Source: Polaribacter aquimarinus (lineage in GTDB: Bacteria; Bacteroidota; Bacteroidia; Flavobacteriales; Flavobacteriaceae). From it: DNA of 64,000 nt. The notes beneath the pieces are model-generated. The model was not told the origin of the DNA and did not search any database. It worked only from the letters and a program-made list of their open reading frames with translations. Within the stretch, counting starts at the first letter, position 1; every line of letters begins with the position of its first letter. The position numbers and the translations under genes were made by a program. Location: NCBI RefSeq assembly GCF_003129485.1, contig NZ_QFFG01000005.1, positions 124,001-188,000 on the forward strand. Reading direction: 5' to 3'. Below are positions 35,911 through 45,704 of this stretch, piece by piece.

Positions 35911-36978
35911 CTATAAAGTATCTACATTGTTTAAATCTGAGAATGCTTGTTTTAAACGTTCTTTAAATGTTTCTTCACCTAAACGCAACCATTTTCTTGG
36001 GTCGTAATGTTTTTTGTTAGGTTGATCTGCACCTTCTGGATTACCAATTTGGGTAGCCAAATAATCAGCTTTTTCTTGCATATAATCTCTAATACCTTCA
36101 GTAAAAGCAAATTGTAAATCAGTATCTATATTCATTTTAATAACGCCATAACCAATTGCTTCTCTAATTTCTTCTAATGTAGAACCTGATCCACCATGAA
36201 AAACAAAATCGATTGTATTATGAGGAACATTGTATTTTTTAGAAATGTATTCTTGAGAATTTTTTAAGATTTTTGGGGTTAATTTTACATTACCAGGTTT
36301 GTAAACTCCGTGAACATTTCCAAAAGCAGCAGCAATTGTAAATTGAGGTGATACTTTTAATAACTCTTCATAAGCATAAGCAACTTCTTCTGGTTGAGTG
36401 TATAACTTTGAAACATCAACATCAGTATTATCAACACCATCTTCTTCTCCTCCAGTGATACCTAATTCAATTTCTAATGTCATACCCATTTTGCTCATTC
36501 TTGCAAGATAATCTTTACAGATAGCAATATTTTCTTCTATAGGTTCTTCTGATAAATCAATCATATGAGAGCTATACAAAGGTTTGCCAGTTTCTGCATA
36601 ATGTTTTTCTGATGCATCTAATAAACCATCGATCCAAGGCAATAATTTTTTAGCACAGTGGTCTGTGTGTAAAATTACTGGAACACCATAAGCTACTGCT
36701 AATTCATGGACATGTTTAGCACCTGCAATACCTCCTGCAATTGCAGATTTTTGGCCTTCATTAGATAAACCTTTTCCGGCATTAAATTGTGCACCACTGT
36801 TAGAAAACTGGATAATTACTGGAGAATTTAAATCTCTAGCAGTTTCTAAAACTCCATTAATAGTATTTGAACCTACTACATTTACTGCTGGTAGTGCAAA
36901 TCCTTTTTCTTTAGCAAGGTTAAAAATTGCTTGTACTTCTTTCCCTGTTGCTACACCTGGTTTTATGTTATGACTCAT
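35911..36978 (-). CDS. fba: Fructose-bisphosphate aldolase class II
   Basis: A 355-aa zinc-dependent aldolase of glycolysis and gluconeogenesis, of the long E. coli-like class IIA type. The zinc and catalytic motif HTDHCAKKLLPWIDGLL is present, with ELGITGGEEDGVDN, GNVHGVYKPGNVKL and FHGGSGST for metal and phosphate binding, and KMNIDTDLQFAFT. Length is normal. A TACTTTTG box on this strand at 37015-37008 may be its -7 element. It stands as its own unit, with a terminator behind it. Confidence 0.96.
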   Translation of the reverse strand: MSHNIKPGVATGKEVQAIFNLAKEKGFALPAVNVVGSNTINGVLETARDLNSPVIIQFSNSGAQFNAGKGLSNEGQKSAIAGGIAGAKHVHELAVAYGVPVILHTDHCAKKLLPWIDGLLDASEKHYAETGKPLYSSHMIDLSEEPIEENIAICKDYLARMSKMGMTLEIELGITGGEEDGVDNTDVDVSKLYTQPEEVAYAYEELLKVSPQFTIAAAFGNVHGVYKPGNVKLTPKILKNSQEYISKKYNVPHNTIDFVFHGGSGSTLEEIREAIGYGVIKMNIDTDLQFAFTEGIRDYMQEKADYLATQIGNPEGADQPNKKHYDPRKWLRLGEETFKERLKQAFSDLNNVDTL

Positions 36979-37085
36979 ATTATGTGTTTAAAAAAGTTGA
37001 TAGGTGTCAAAAGTAATGAAAAATACCTGTTTTACTGTCCTTTAGGATCTTTAAAATAACGAAAACGTTATAGGTTTTTGTTCTT

Positions 37086-39593
37086 TTAGAATGGGTAATT
37101 AATACCAATATTGTAAACAGCACTTTTAAAATTATAGTTTTTAAACCATTTTTGTCCAGATAAATAAGGTTCAAAGGTTTTAAAACCTACATCAAATCGA
37201 AGAATTAAAAAGCTAAAATCTAACCGAGCTCCAATACCAGATCCAATAGCAATATTTTTTAAAGATTTTAAGCCATTAAACTTTGCGTCGTCATCAACAA
37301 ATTCTGAGTTTGTAATATCCCAAATATTACCAGCATCTATAAAAAGGGCTCCTTTTAATTTACTAAATACTGGAAACCTGTATTCTACACTTGTTAGAAA
37401 TTTTAAACTACCAACATTAAATTCTAGACCAGTATTTCTACTACCAGGTCCTAATTCATAAGTTTGCCACGCTCTTATATCATTAGATCCACCAGCAAAA
37501 TAACTTTTAATAAAGGGAATGTCTGAATTGTTGTAAGGAATAATAGCACCTAAAAAGGTCCTAAATCCAAATACTGAGCTAAATCCAACATCCCAAAATT
37601 GTTTAAACTCAAAGTCAGTTTTAAAATATTGAGCTAAAGGTATATCTAAGAAAGTTTTTTTATTATTTGAATTTGTTTTGTTAGATATTAGGCCAAGTAT
37701 ATTTCCAGAATTTGCTATTCTTAATCTAAAAAACGAGAAATTATTGTCTTTAAAATCGGTCTGACTATTATAGTTGAATGTATAAGCTAGTGTGGGTATT
37801 AAAAAATCTGATGTAATTATTTTATAACGATCTAGAATATTAACAGTTGTATTATAGTCTTGCGGATTGGAGGCTCTAAAACTGTTGTTGCTAGACACTT
37901 TTTCCATAAATTTTATTGCCTCTGAAGCTTGATTATCTAAATTATCTGATAGAGGGTGATTTGGAGTCGATGGGTTAACGGTATCGTCGTAAGTTTTGGC
38001 AATATCATCTAATGTTTTAAATTCTGAACTATAAATGTCAAAATAACGATTTACATTTAAGTTTTGAATGTATTGCAAGTTAATCGCTTCTATTTGTATT
38101 GTTTTCTTTGTGTTATAATTCCATTTATAATCTGCTAAAACAGTAAATGTTTTCCTATCTAAACCTATGTTTTTTTGAAAACTTGCACCAACGGAAAACA
38201 ATGTTCGGGGCGACATTCTTTTGGGAACTAATCTTCTTAAACCAAAAGGAGCTACAAATCTTGGAATTTCTATAGAAGCATCTGATCCGATTTCCCAACC
38301 TGGTCCGTTTATGGAGTTAAAATAAGATCCTAAAAAAGAAAGTTTTAGTAACTCTGCTCCTCTAAATGTATTTCTGTTTGCGATAGAAAATTTAGCTGAA
38401 GTACCAATGTTTCTTATATTAGAATGTGTTAGTTCTGTTTCTAAACCTAATGTGTATTTTTCTATTGGAGATAGTAAAATATCCATTTTTAAATCAGTAT
38501 CAGAACCAAGAATTTCTGTAAATTTTATATTAGTAGATTTAAAGTTTTTAAGAGATTTTAAATGGTTTCTTGTTAAGTTTCTTAGGGTGTCTTTATAGAT
38601 GCCATTTTTTTTTATAAAAATAGATTCAGATAAATATTTTGGATTAAATCTGTTTTTATCAAATGCTAAAAAGTTCATCCCATTGTATGTGATAGAATCT
38701 TTTATAACCTCGTTTTTTTTACTAAAAGAATAATCTGTATATACATTAATTTCTTTAACCTTATGGACCTTATAGGGTTTATTTACATAAGTGCCGTTCT
38801 CATCTTCTAACCTATTTCCCGAAATAATAAAGTCAACATTTGTCTTGTTGTCTACTCTAGTAGAGTCTACATAAAAACCTAGAGAAGATTCTTTAAAATT
38901 ATAAATTCCATTGTTCTTATACAGTTTTATTACTTTACTGGCTTCATTTCTAAAATTATTATCATTGTATTGGTCTCCACTTTTAAGTAATGATTTGAAG
39001 TTATTGGAATAATATATTGAATCTAAAACAGGCGATTCAATTTTTAGTGTTATTGTATCTAGTACAGTTGGTTTTCCTCTAGAAATATAATATTCTACTG
39101 TAGCTTTTTTATCATTATACCTATTTATTTTGGAGGTGACTTTAGATTTGAAATACCCCTTTGTTTTATAATAAGACCAGAGATTGTTTTTAGTATTGTT
39201 AACTTTTCTGTCGTTTATTATTTCAGGACCTTCGTAACTTAAAAACCAATTATTAATAGATATAAAAGATTTTGCATAAGCAATACTTTGTTTTTCTGAA
39301 AAAATCTTTTTTATCAAGTTATAAGATCGTGGGTTTTTTTTTGCCCATTCAGTTGGCGTTTTAGGTTTGTTGTGATTTCCAATGTTATGAAAGTATAATG
39401 CAAAAGGTAAATCTAAAAATCGTGGATTTGGTTTTTGTAAAATGTATTTTTGTAATTCGGTACTTTTATCTCTAACGCTATCTACATAAATATAGTTTTG
39501 AGTTAACATATGAGCATCCTTGGCAACATGTTTTGTTGAGTTGCAAGAAAAGAGTGTAATAATCAAAAATAAAAACGAAATGAGTTTTTTCAT
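37086..39593 (-). CDS. tamL: TamL-like BamA/TamA-family outer-membrane lipoprotein
   Basis: An 835-aa outer-membrane protein. I chose the ATG at 39593 because it opens a lipoprotein signal (KKLISFLFLIITLFSC, Cys ~17); the TTG-started extension upstream is not plausible. A POTRA-like periplasmic part (~100-430) precedes a C-terminal beta-barrel of the Omp85 family (~440-835), with motif FFAGGSNDIRAWQTYELGPG (the VRGF-type substrate loop) and VEYRFPVF and GTGARLDF-like GIGARLDFSFLILRFDVG. TamL replaces TamA in Bacteroidota and carries a lipid anchor. No tamB is seen here. A hairpin at 37056-37071 past the stop is weak as a terminator. Confidence 0.88.
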   Translation of the reverse strand: MKKLISFLFLIITLFSCNSTKHVAKDAHMLTQNYIYVDSVRDKSTELQKYILQKPNPRFLDLPFALYFHNIGNHNKPKTPTEWAKKNPRSYNLIKKIFSEKQSIAYAKSFISINNWFLSYEGPEIINDRKVNNTKNNLWSYYKTKGYFKSKVTSKINRYNDKKATVEYYISRGKPTVLDTITLKIESPVLDSIYYSNNFKSLLKSGDQYNDNNFRNEASKVIKLYKNNGIYNFKESSLGFYVDSTRVDNKTNVDFIISGNRLEDENGTYVNKPYKVHKVKEINVYTDYSFSKKNEVIKDSITYNGMNFLAFDKNRFNPKYLSESIFIKKNGIYKDTLRNLTRNHLKSLKNFKSTNIKFTEILGSDTDLKMDILLSPIEKYTLGLETELTHSNIRNIGTSAKFSIANRNTFRGAELLKLSFLGSYFNSINGPGWEIGSDASIEIPRFVAPFGLRRLVPKRMSPRTLFSVGASFQKNIGLDRKTFTVLADYKWNYNTKKTIQIEAINLQYIQNLNVNRYFDIYSSEFKTLDDIAKTYDDTVNPSTPNHPLSDNLDNQASEAIKFMEKVSSNNSFRASNPQDYNTTVNILDRYKIITSDFLIPTLAYTFNYNSQTDFKDNNFSFFRLRIANSGNILGLISNKTNSNNKKTFLDIPLAQYFKTDFEFKQFWDVGFSSVFGFRTFLGAIIPYNNSDIPFIKSYFAGGSNDIRAWQTYELGPGSRNTGLEFNVGSLKFLTSVEYRFPVFSKLKGALFIDAGNIWDITNSEFVDDDAKFNGLKSLKNIAIGSGIGARLDFSFLILRFDVGFKTFEPYLSGQKWFKNYNFKSAVYNIGINYPF

Positions 39594-39662
39594 AACTTTA
39601 CAGACGCTATCAATTTCAAAAATAGTATTTTTCGACGGTTTATTTCTATTTACAATCAATTA

Positions 39663-40406
39663 ATGAGTATATCAAAAAATCAATTTAAAATCATAACAAG
39701 TTTATCTCAAAAAAAGTATAGACAAAAACATAAATTATTTGTTGCAGAAGGCATAAAGGTGGTTCAAGAATTATTAAATTCTTCTTTCGAACTAGATTTG
39801 CTTTTTTGCACCAAAGATATTTTTGATAATATACCTCAAGAAAAAGTAATTAAAATTACAGAGAGTGAATTAAAAAAGGTAAGTAATTTAAAAACACCTA
39901 ATAAAGTGCTAGGGTTATTTAAAATACCCACTAATGAGGTTTATAATGAGAAAGGGTTAATTCTAGCTTTAGATGCAATAAATGATCCAGGAAATTTAGG
40001 AACAATTATTCGTTTGTGTGATTGGTTCGGAATAGAAGAATTAATGTGTTCTAAAGATACTGTAGATTGTTTTAATCAAAAGGTTGTGCAATCAAGTATG
40101 GGGTCTTTAAAAAGAGTAGCAATTCATTATGTAGATTTAGAGATCTATTTAAAAAAAGTAAAGTTACCAAAATTTATTGCAGATATGGATGGAGAGAATA
40201 TTTATAAAACGGAACTACCCAAAGAAGCAGTTTTAATTATGGGGAATGAAGCAAATGGCGTTTCTGAAGAAATAAAAAAGCTAGTTTCTAATATAATTTC
40301 CATCCCTAGATTTGGAGAAACTAAAGAAACAGAAAGTTTAAATGTGGCAACAGCTACTGCTGTTTTATTGAGTGAGTTTAAAAGGTCAGTAATCAGTTTT
40401 AAGTAA
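39663..40406 (+). CDS. TrmH/SpoU-family RNA 2'-O-methyltransferase
   Basis: A 247-aa SPOUT methyltransferase acting on rRNA or tRNA ribose with S-adenosylmethionine. The N-terminal substrate-binding domain (~1-95) has KYRQKHKLFVAEGIKVV. The knotted catalytic domain shows DAINDPGNLGTIIRLCDWFG (motif 1), MGNEANGVSEE (motif 2) and IPRFGETESLNV-like IPRFGETKETESLNVATA (motif 3). Its RNA target cannot be read from sequence. It is divergent from tamL, and convergent with porT with a 32-base gap and no clear terminator. Confidence 0.92.
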   Translation: MSISKNQFKIITSLSQKKYRQKHKLFVAEGIKVVQELLNSSFELDLLFCTKDIFDNIPQEKVIKITESELKKVSNLKTPNKVLGLFKIPTNEVYNEKGLILALDAINDPGNLGTIIRLCDWFGIEELMCSKDTVDCFNQKVVQSSMGSLKRVAIHYVDLEIYLKKVKLPKFIADMDGENIYKTELPKEAVLIMGNEANGVSEEIKKLVSNIISIPRFGETKETESLNVATATAVLLSEFKRSVISFK

Positions 40407-40438
40407 ATTTTATTACTTTGAACCTTTGTCGCAAAACC

Positions 40439-41149
40439 TTACTCAAAAGCAAAGTTTAAAAATACACCTCTAGTTCCCATAAAGTTTATTGGCGCAGTCC
40501 ATTGGCTAGTTCCATTAGAAGGGTTGTCATATTTTATCTCGTTGTTAATTGCAAAAACTCCACGAATTGAAGGTGAGAATTTAAAGAAATATAAATAAAT
40601 GTCGATACCTATTCCAACTTCGTACATGAAATTAGTAGAATTCATTCTAAATTGTCCAGAAAAATTATCATCAGGATTTTTTTCGTTACTCGAAAAATTA
40701 TAATCCAAAGAAACACCTGCTAACAAGTATGGACGGATGTTTTTATATCTATCTGTACTAAACTTAAACAATAGAGGAACATGCAAGTATGTAGAGCTTA
40801 CATCTCGAACACTATCTTGTGCTGTTGCTATATGGTTAAAAAATATTTTTTTAGAATTGGTCATTAAACCAGGTTCAAGACGTAAATTTAGATTTTTATG
40901 AAGACGTAAATCTGCAATTAGACCTACATTAAAACCTGGAGTAGATTCTACAGAAATATTGGAATTAGGAAGGGTGTTAACATTTTTTAAGCTAACCTTA
41001 AAATCATTTTGATTTAAGCCTAAATAAAATCCATAGTGAAATTTCTTATTGTCAAAAGTAGGAAGATATTCTACCTTTTCTCTTTGAGCAAAAAGTGCAA
41101 GAGAGTTCAAAAGAAAAAAACTGATAATTAAAAACCTTTTACAAATCAT
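40439..41149 (-). CDS. porT: PorT/SprT-like T9SS outer-membrane protein
   Basis: A 236-aa beta-barrel protein with signal peptide FLIISFFLLNSLALFAQ. The start FHYGFYLGLNQNDFKV, the middle LRLEPGLMTNSKK, LHVPLLFKFSTDRYKNIRPY and the end with GIGIDIYLYFFKFSPSIRG fit the PorT/SprT family required for type IX secretion. It is the last gene of an nfu-ubiE-porT operon; its ATG overlaps the ubiE stop by one base. ubiE next to sprT is, as I recall, a common flavobacterial order. The generic outer-membrane barrel family PF13568 is the fallback call. Confidence 0.82.
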   Translation of the reverse strand: MICKRFLIISFFLLNSLALFAQREKVEYLPTFDNKKFHYGFYLGLNQNDFKVSLKNVNTLPNSNISVESTPGFNVGLIADLRLHKNLNLRLEPGLMTNSKKIFFNHIATAQDSVRDVSSTYLHVPLLFKFSTDRYKNIRPYLLAGVSLDYNFSSNEKNPDDNFSGQFRMNSTNFMYEVGIGIDIYLYFFKFSPSIRGVFAINNEIKYDNPSNGTSQWTAPINFMGTRGVFLNFAFE

Positions 41150-41880
41150 TATTTATATGCAGTATAAATTGTTGCAACTCCAAAAGTTACAGGTGTGTCT
41201 TTTGTATGTGTAAACCCATTTTTTTTTAAAATATTGTTGAAAGCATCTCCAAATGGAAAAGAATTTGCAGATTCAGAAAGATAAGAATACGCAACTTTAT
41301 CTTTAGAGAATAATTTTCCGATTACGGGTAAAATAAAATTAGTATAAAATTTATAACCTTGTTTAAAAGGGAATTTCGTAGGATTAGAAGTTTCTAAAAT
41401 AACTAAAACCCCAGTTGGTTTTAAAACTCTTGCAATTTCAGTTAATCCTTTATCTAAGTGTGCAAAATTACGAACACCAAAAGAAACAGTAATCGCATCA
41501 AAAGTATTATCTTTAAAAGGCATTTCTTCAGAGTCGCCAACTATCATTTCTATTTTGTCAGATAAGTTTGCTTTAGCAATTTTTTGTTTACCAACTTCTA
41601 ACATTCCGGCAGAAATGTCTAAACCAACAATTTTTTCAGGTTTTAACGAAGCCATCATTAAAGCTAAATCACCAGTACCTGTTGCAATGTCTAAAATTTG
41701 TTTTGGATTGTTTTTACCAACAATTTTCACAACTTTTTTACGCCATTTTACGTCGATCCCTAAAGAAATAACTCTGTTTAAACCATCGTAATTCTCAGAA
41801 ATATTATCAAACATCTGAGCAACTTGTTCTTTTTTACCAAGCTCGGAATCTTTATAAGGATTTATTTTTTCTGCTGACAT
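41149..41880 (-). CDS. ubiE: Demethylmenaquinone methyltransferase
   Basis: A 243-aa SAM-dependent methyltransferase that makes the last step to menaquinone (and to ubiquinone where present). Motif I is [15 protein letters not shown]. Further family signatures are [51 protein letters not shown] and the end YTAYK. Bacteroidota use menaquinone, so MenG function is expected. It is coupled upstream to nfu (3-base gap) and downstream to porT (1-base overlap). Confidence 0.95.
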   Translation of the reverse strand: MSAEKINPYKDSELGKKEQVAQMFDNISENYDGLNRVISLGIDVKWRKKVVKIVGKNNPKQILDIATGTGDLALMMASLKPEKIVGLDISAGMLEVGKQKIAKANLSDKIEMIVGDSEEMPFKDNTFDAITVSFGVRNFAHLDKGLTEIARVLKPTGVLVILETSNPTKFPFKQGYKFYTNFILPVIGKLFSKDKVAYSYLSESANSFPFGDAFNNILKKNGFTHTKDTPVTFGVATIYTAYK

Positions 41881-41883
41881 TTT

Positions 41884-42792
41884 TTATCCATTAATAGCTA
41901 CAACTTCATTAATTTGATTGGGTAACATTTCTTTTAGTAAGTTTTCTATTCCGTTTTTTAGTGTTGCTGTAGAAGATGGGCATCCGCTACAAGCGCCTTG
42001 TAAAATTACACTAACTACTTTGTTTGTTTCATCATAAGAACGAAAAGCAATGTTACCTCCATCACCAGCTACAGCAGGTTTAATGTATTCGTCTAAAATG
42101 TCTACAATTTGTGCAGAAATACCTTCTAGCTTAATACTTGGTTGCTCTACTTTGTTTGATGAATCTTCTTTCTCTTGATTAGGTAATTCTTGAATGATGG
42201 TTTTTCCCGAGACTAAATATTCACGAATAAAAGTTCTTACTTCAGCAAAAACTTCATTCCATTCTACCATGTCGTATTTTGTTATAGATACGTAATTATC
42301 TGATATAAAAACCTCTTTAACAAATGGAAAATTAAAAATTGCTTGTGCTAAAGGTGATGATTTACTAGCTTCGTCAATATTTTTATATTCTACATCTCTT
42401 TGCGTTAAAGATTTGTTAGTACCAAACTTCATTACTGATGGATTGGGAGTTACTTCTGCATAAACCTCAATAGCTTCTTTTTTTGAAGTTCGTGTTTCTT
42501 CATTTACCACCACACCATCATCATTTAAATAACTTTCTAATTGAGAAGCTACCTCATCTTGTACATCACTCCACTCTACAATATCAAAACGTTGAACGGC
42601 AATAAAATTTGCTGTAATAAATACCTTTTTTACAAACGGAAGATAAAATAGTTGTTGTGCTAAGGGCGAATTTTTAGCATCATCAATATTGCTATATTCA
42701 TAGCTACCACCATTAATTAAAATGGTATTCGTATTAAATTTTATAATAGTATTGTTAGTGGTTTCTTGAACCGTAATTTTTACTTCCTGCAT
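41884..42792 (-). CDS. NifU-like Fe-S scaffold with duplicated Nfu N-terminal domain
   Basis: A 302-aa iron-sulfur carrier. Two Nfu_N-type domains stand in tandem: residues ~5-95 (FNTNTILINGG, SPLAQQLFYLPFVKKVFI) and ~112-205 (MKFGTNKSLTQRD, SPLAQAIFNFPFVKEVFI). The C-terminal NifU domain (~225-302) carries the cluster-binding CxxC in GACSGCPSSTATLKNGIE (C268, C271). Known Nfu proteins usually have a single N-terminal domain. A TAATTTTG box on this strand at 42819-42812 suggests a promoter giving a leader of ~13 bases. It heads the operon with ubiE and porT. Confidence 0.92.
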   Translation of the reverse strand: MQEVKITVQETTNNTIIKFNTNTILINGGSYEYSNIDDAKNSPLAQQLFYLPFVKKVFITANFIAVQRFDIVEWSDVQDEVASQLESYLNDDGVVVNEETRTSKKEAIEVYAEVTPNPSVMKFGTNKSLTQRDVEYKNIDEASKSSPLAQAIFNFPFVKEVFISDNYVSITKYDMVEWNEVFAEVRTFIREYLVSGKTIIQELPNQEKEDSSNKVEQPSIKLEGISAQIVDILDEYIKPAVAGDGGNIAFRSYDETNKVVSVILQGACSGCPSSTATLKNGIENLLKEMLPNQINEVVAING

Positions 42793-42865
42793 CTTTCTAA
42801 AAATTAAGTTGCAAAATTAAGGAAAAAAGAGGAACAGTATTGTTATAATACGTTAAATAAAATAT

Positions 42866-42897
42866 CCTTTAGAAATTAAGAATATAATTTCTAAAGG
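42866..42897 (-). terminator. Hairpin after the FadL-like gene
   Basis: CCTTTAGAAAT and ATTTCTAAAGG form a perfect 11-bp stem with a ~10-base loop, 22 bases past the stop of the minus-strand porin gene. The T-tract behind it is broken, so strength is uncertain. Confidence 0.6.
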
Positions 42898-42919
42898 AAA
42901 TATTGAATTGTTTTTTGGG

Positions 42920-44302
42920 TTACAGATTTAAAGTTATTGTAGCTGCAAAAGTTCTATTGTCTAATTGCAATTCTGCAGAGTTTACGTTAAAACCTGAATA
43001 AAAATTGTAAGGAGCAGTCCGGTTGTTGTTAGAATATGAAAAATCTAATTTAAAACTCCCAAAATTGTAACCTGCTCCAAAAGAATACCCTTCGAGATTA
43101 TCAGAATTTATAGCTAATGTATCTGGATTTTGTTCAAAATGATATCCACCACGTACACTAAATCTATCTAGTCTCCATTCAGTTCCTATGTTGTAAGAAT
43201 GTGTATTTCTTAATTCGTTTTGAAAGAATTGATTTTCAGTATCAAATCCAGAAGTATTAAATCTTGTATTGGTAAAAAATTTATTGGTGTAATCAAAACT
43301 TAAAAGACCACTTTTGCCAAAAATAAAAGCAGCACTCGCTGTTAATTTTCCTGGTGTTTTTAGTCTGTATAAAAGATTCTGAGTAGGGAAGTTGCCTCCA
43401 GCAGTATTGTCGTAAATTACATTATCGTTACTAACTGAAATTTCGGTATCTCCATCATAGCCATCATTATTTACGATATTTGTTTCTTCAGTAATGTCAT
43501 AAAAAATTGTTGGAGTTTGGTAAGATGCACCAAACCTAAAGTTTTTATGAGCCTTGTATATAAATCCTAAGTTCGCAGAAACACCTGTTCCGATAGTAAA
43601 ATTTTCTTGATATAAATTAGCGTCTAACTCATTTCCATTAACATCACTATTAAATTCAGTTAATGTAGATTGCTGTGAGAAGTTTAAATCATAGAAATTT
43701 AAACCAAAACCTAAGTATATTTTATTTTGATGTACCGTAGAAAAAGCCATATTTAACTCACTTATTTCTCCGTTATAAAGTGTGTTAAATCTTTGTCCAT
43801 CAGCAATATTATAATTTAGTGTTGGGGTGTTGTTGTCTAATGGAAATTCTGTAAAAGTTGCAACTCCGCTATTACCTCTAACTCTAAAACTATCAGAAAA
43901 ATCTTTAGTTATTCTGTAATTAAATCCAATAGAAAATTTATTCCATTCTGAGTTATAAGCAGTGTCAAAAACTAAAACTGCACCGGCATGAGATAAATTA
44001 AAAAACTGATCTTGAGTTGTTTGTGAATTTCCGTAATAATTAGAAATAATCTCAGAATTTCTAGAGTTTAGAGTTCCCGAAAATGCGCTATTATTAAAAA
44101 CAGCTATACCTGCAGGATTTATATTCATTACAGAAACATCCCCTCCAAGAGCTCCAAAAGCTCCACTCATTCCAGTAAAACGTGCTGAACCATTTCTGTC
44201 ATCTTGAGAGAATAAAATCGCTAAATCTTGATAGCCTAAAGATTGAGAATAAGACGTAAATGTTGCTGCGAATACTATCGCTATGATTAAAATTTTCTTC
44301 AT
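42920..44302 (-). CDS. OmpP1/FadL-family outer-membrane transporter
   Basis: A 460-aa beta-barrel with signal peptide KKILIIAIVFAATFTSYSQ. The N-terminal hatch-like motif DRNGSARFTGMSGAFGALGG, followed by DVSVMNINPAGIAV, is typical of FadL-type transporters (GGDxSAxxxNPAG). The last residue series TFAATITLNL is a normal barrel-ending strand. Members carry long-chain fatty acids or hydrophobic compounds across the outer membrane; the cargo here is unknown. It starts 26 bases after the Arg/Ser-rich lipoprotein gene on the same strand, so the two probably form one transcript. Confidence 0.9.
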   Translation of the reverse strand: MKKILIIAIVFAATFTSYSQSLGYQDLAILFSQDDRNGSARFTGMSGAFGALGGDVSVMNINPAGIAVFNNSAFSGTLNSRNSEIISNYYGNSQTTQDQFFNLSHAGAVLVFDTAYNSEWNKFSIGFNYRITKDFSDSFRVRGNSGVATFTEFPLDNNTPTLNYNIADGQRFNTLYNGEISELNMAFSTVHQNKIYLGFGLNFYDLNFSQQSTLTEFNSDVNGNELDANLYQENFTIGTGVSANLGFIYKAHKNFRFGASYQTPTIFYDITEETNIVNNDGYDGDTEISVSNDNVIYDNTAGGNFPTQNLLYRLKTPGKLTASAAFIFGKSGLLSFDYTNKFFTNTRFNTSGFDTENQFFQNELRNTHSYNIGTEWRLDRFSVRGGYHFEQNPDTLAINSDNLEGYSFGAGYNFGSFKLDFSYSNNNRTAPYNFYSGFNVNSAELQLDNRTFAATITLNL

Positions 44303-44328
44303 TGTAATGGTTTTTGTAAAGTGTTATT

Positions 44329-45549
44329 CTATCCTCTTTTTCTAGATGATGACCTTCTTGAAGAAGAACTCCTAGAGCTGCTTCTACTTGGAGTGCTCCT
44401 GGTAGATGAACTTCGAGAAGAAGATCTTGTGGATGAGCTTCTAGTAGAAGGTTTATAAGTGCTCCTTCTATTTGTACTCGAATTTCTTGTAGCTCTTGAA
44501 TTTGTTCTAGACGTTGTGTTCCTAGAACTTGAACGATATCTTCTAGTTGAGGAATTAGTACTTCTATTGTTGTTTGAAGAACGTCTTACCACAACAACCT
44601 GTCTATTATTGTTGCTATTTCTACCGTTAATACTTGCACTATTGTTTCTTCTTGAACTTGAACTTCTTCTTGAAGAGGAACTTCCTCTTGAACTACTTCT
44701 TCTTGAGGTGGAACTATTTCTAACACTTCTTCTTGATGAAGAATTTCTATTTATTGTACTACTCCTTCTGGAATAACTTGAATTATTATTTCTTCTTGAA
44801 GTAGATGATTGTCTATTTGTGGTAGAATTTCTTCTGCTTGTATAGTTTCTGTTTCTGTATGAAGAGTTACTTCTTCTGTAAGTGGTATTAGAAGCGGTTC
44901 TCCTTCCGTAATTCCTGTTGAAACGATTATTGTTTCTAAAGTTATTAAATCGGTAATATGGTTGATAGTAATAAGGGGTAATAAAACCAATGTTCCAAGC
45001 GTAAAAATTGTGATAAGGATGCCAATAAGGGTTTAATGAACCACCCCAAAAACCAAAATTTCTATATCCCCATCTGTTAAATCCCCATCCATTATTAAAT
45101 GCAAATCCTCGGTTCCAGTAGAAATCATTCCATAAAAAAGAATTATTCCAATAAGGGCTTGTCATTAAGTCTATATTTACAACAACATCATTATTGTCTC
45201 CATAACCCCAGGGTTGATTTGCATTATAATTTAATGTTTCATCAATAATCTCATCATCAACATAAATAGTATCAACAGTGTTGTAATTATCGATATCTGT
45301 AAAAATATGATTTTCATTATTATTTTCTATACTCTGAAGTCGTTTTGTAAAGTAGTTTTCTTCATATTCTTCGTATTCTTTTTGGTCAACTACAATTACT
45401 TTTTTCTCAGTTTTTTTCTTTATTTCGTCTCCGTAAATTCCATCATCGTTATATACACTTTGGTAAGATCCACATGAAACCAATACGAAGTTGACTGCAA
45501 GTAAAAAAACAAGATGATTTAGTTTGATGTTTATATTAGTTAACTTCAT
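44329..45549 (-). CDS. Lipoprotein with aromatic/Asn-rich middle and Arg/Ser-rich tail
   Basis: A 406-aa protein of unknown function. The signal peptide ends in a lipobox (NFVLVSC, Cys ~26). Residues ~30-110 are acidic and charged (KKKTEKKVIVVDQKEYEEYEE). Residues ~125-215 are dense in Trp, Tyr, Phe, Asn and Gly (NPYWHPYHNFYAWNIGF). Residues ~215-406 are an Arg/Ser/Asn/Thr low-complexity tail with SRRSSS-type units, net very basic, ending SSRKRG. Such a tail could bind nucleic acid, lipopolysaccharide or peptidoglycan; this is inference. It lies directly before the FadL-like gene and is probably co-transcribed with it. Confidence 0.8.
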   Translation of the reverse strand: MKLTNINIKLNHLVFLLAVNFVLVSCGSYQSVYNDDGIYGDEIKKKTEKKVIVVDQKEYEEYEENYFTKRLQSIENNNENHIFTDIDNYNTVDTIYVDDEIIDETLNYNANQPWGYGDNNDVVVNIDLMTSPYWNNSFLWNDFYWNRGFAFNNGWGFNRWGYRNFGFWGGSLNPYWHPYHNFYAWNIGFITPYYYQPYYRFNNFRNNNRFNRNYGRRTASNTTYRRSNSSYRNRNYTSRRNSTTNRQSSTSRRNNNSSYSRRSSTINRNSSSRRSVRNSSTSRRSSSRGSSSSRRSSSSRRNNSASINGRNSNNNRQVVVVRRSSNNNRSTNSSTRRYRSSSRNTTSRTNSRATRNSSTNRRSTYKPSTRSSSTRSSSRSSSTRSTPSRSSSRSSSSRRSSSRKRG

Positions 45550-45590
45550 GATGAATTTATTTAGATGAATACTTATTTAATTGATAATTC

Positions 45591-45623
45591 TTGCTAAAAA
45601 CTCTTTTAAATATACTAATTTTG
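45591..45623 (+). promoter_or_regulatory. Candidate promoter for proS
   Basis: TTG (45591-45593), 22 bases, TAATTTTG (45616-45623). The predicted leader is ~75 bases, longer than usual here. A second near-match lies closer to the gene (AATATTTG, 45681-45688) but lacks the first T. Confidence 0.45.
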
Positions 45624-45704
45624 TACCGTTTTTGTAAATGCAAATATTGGTTTTAACAGAAATTTCACTAAGAAATATACAATATTTGTGCCAAACTTTT
45701 GATT

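Noticed and set aside
44459..44776. Leu/Glu-rich ORF of 105 codons on the plus strand
   Set aside because: It is the antisense reading of the Arg/Ser-rich tail; its composition follows from the reverse complement of repeated Ser/Arg codons.
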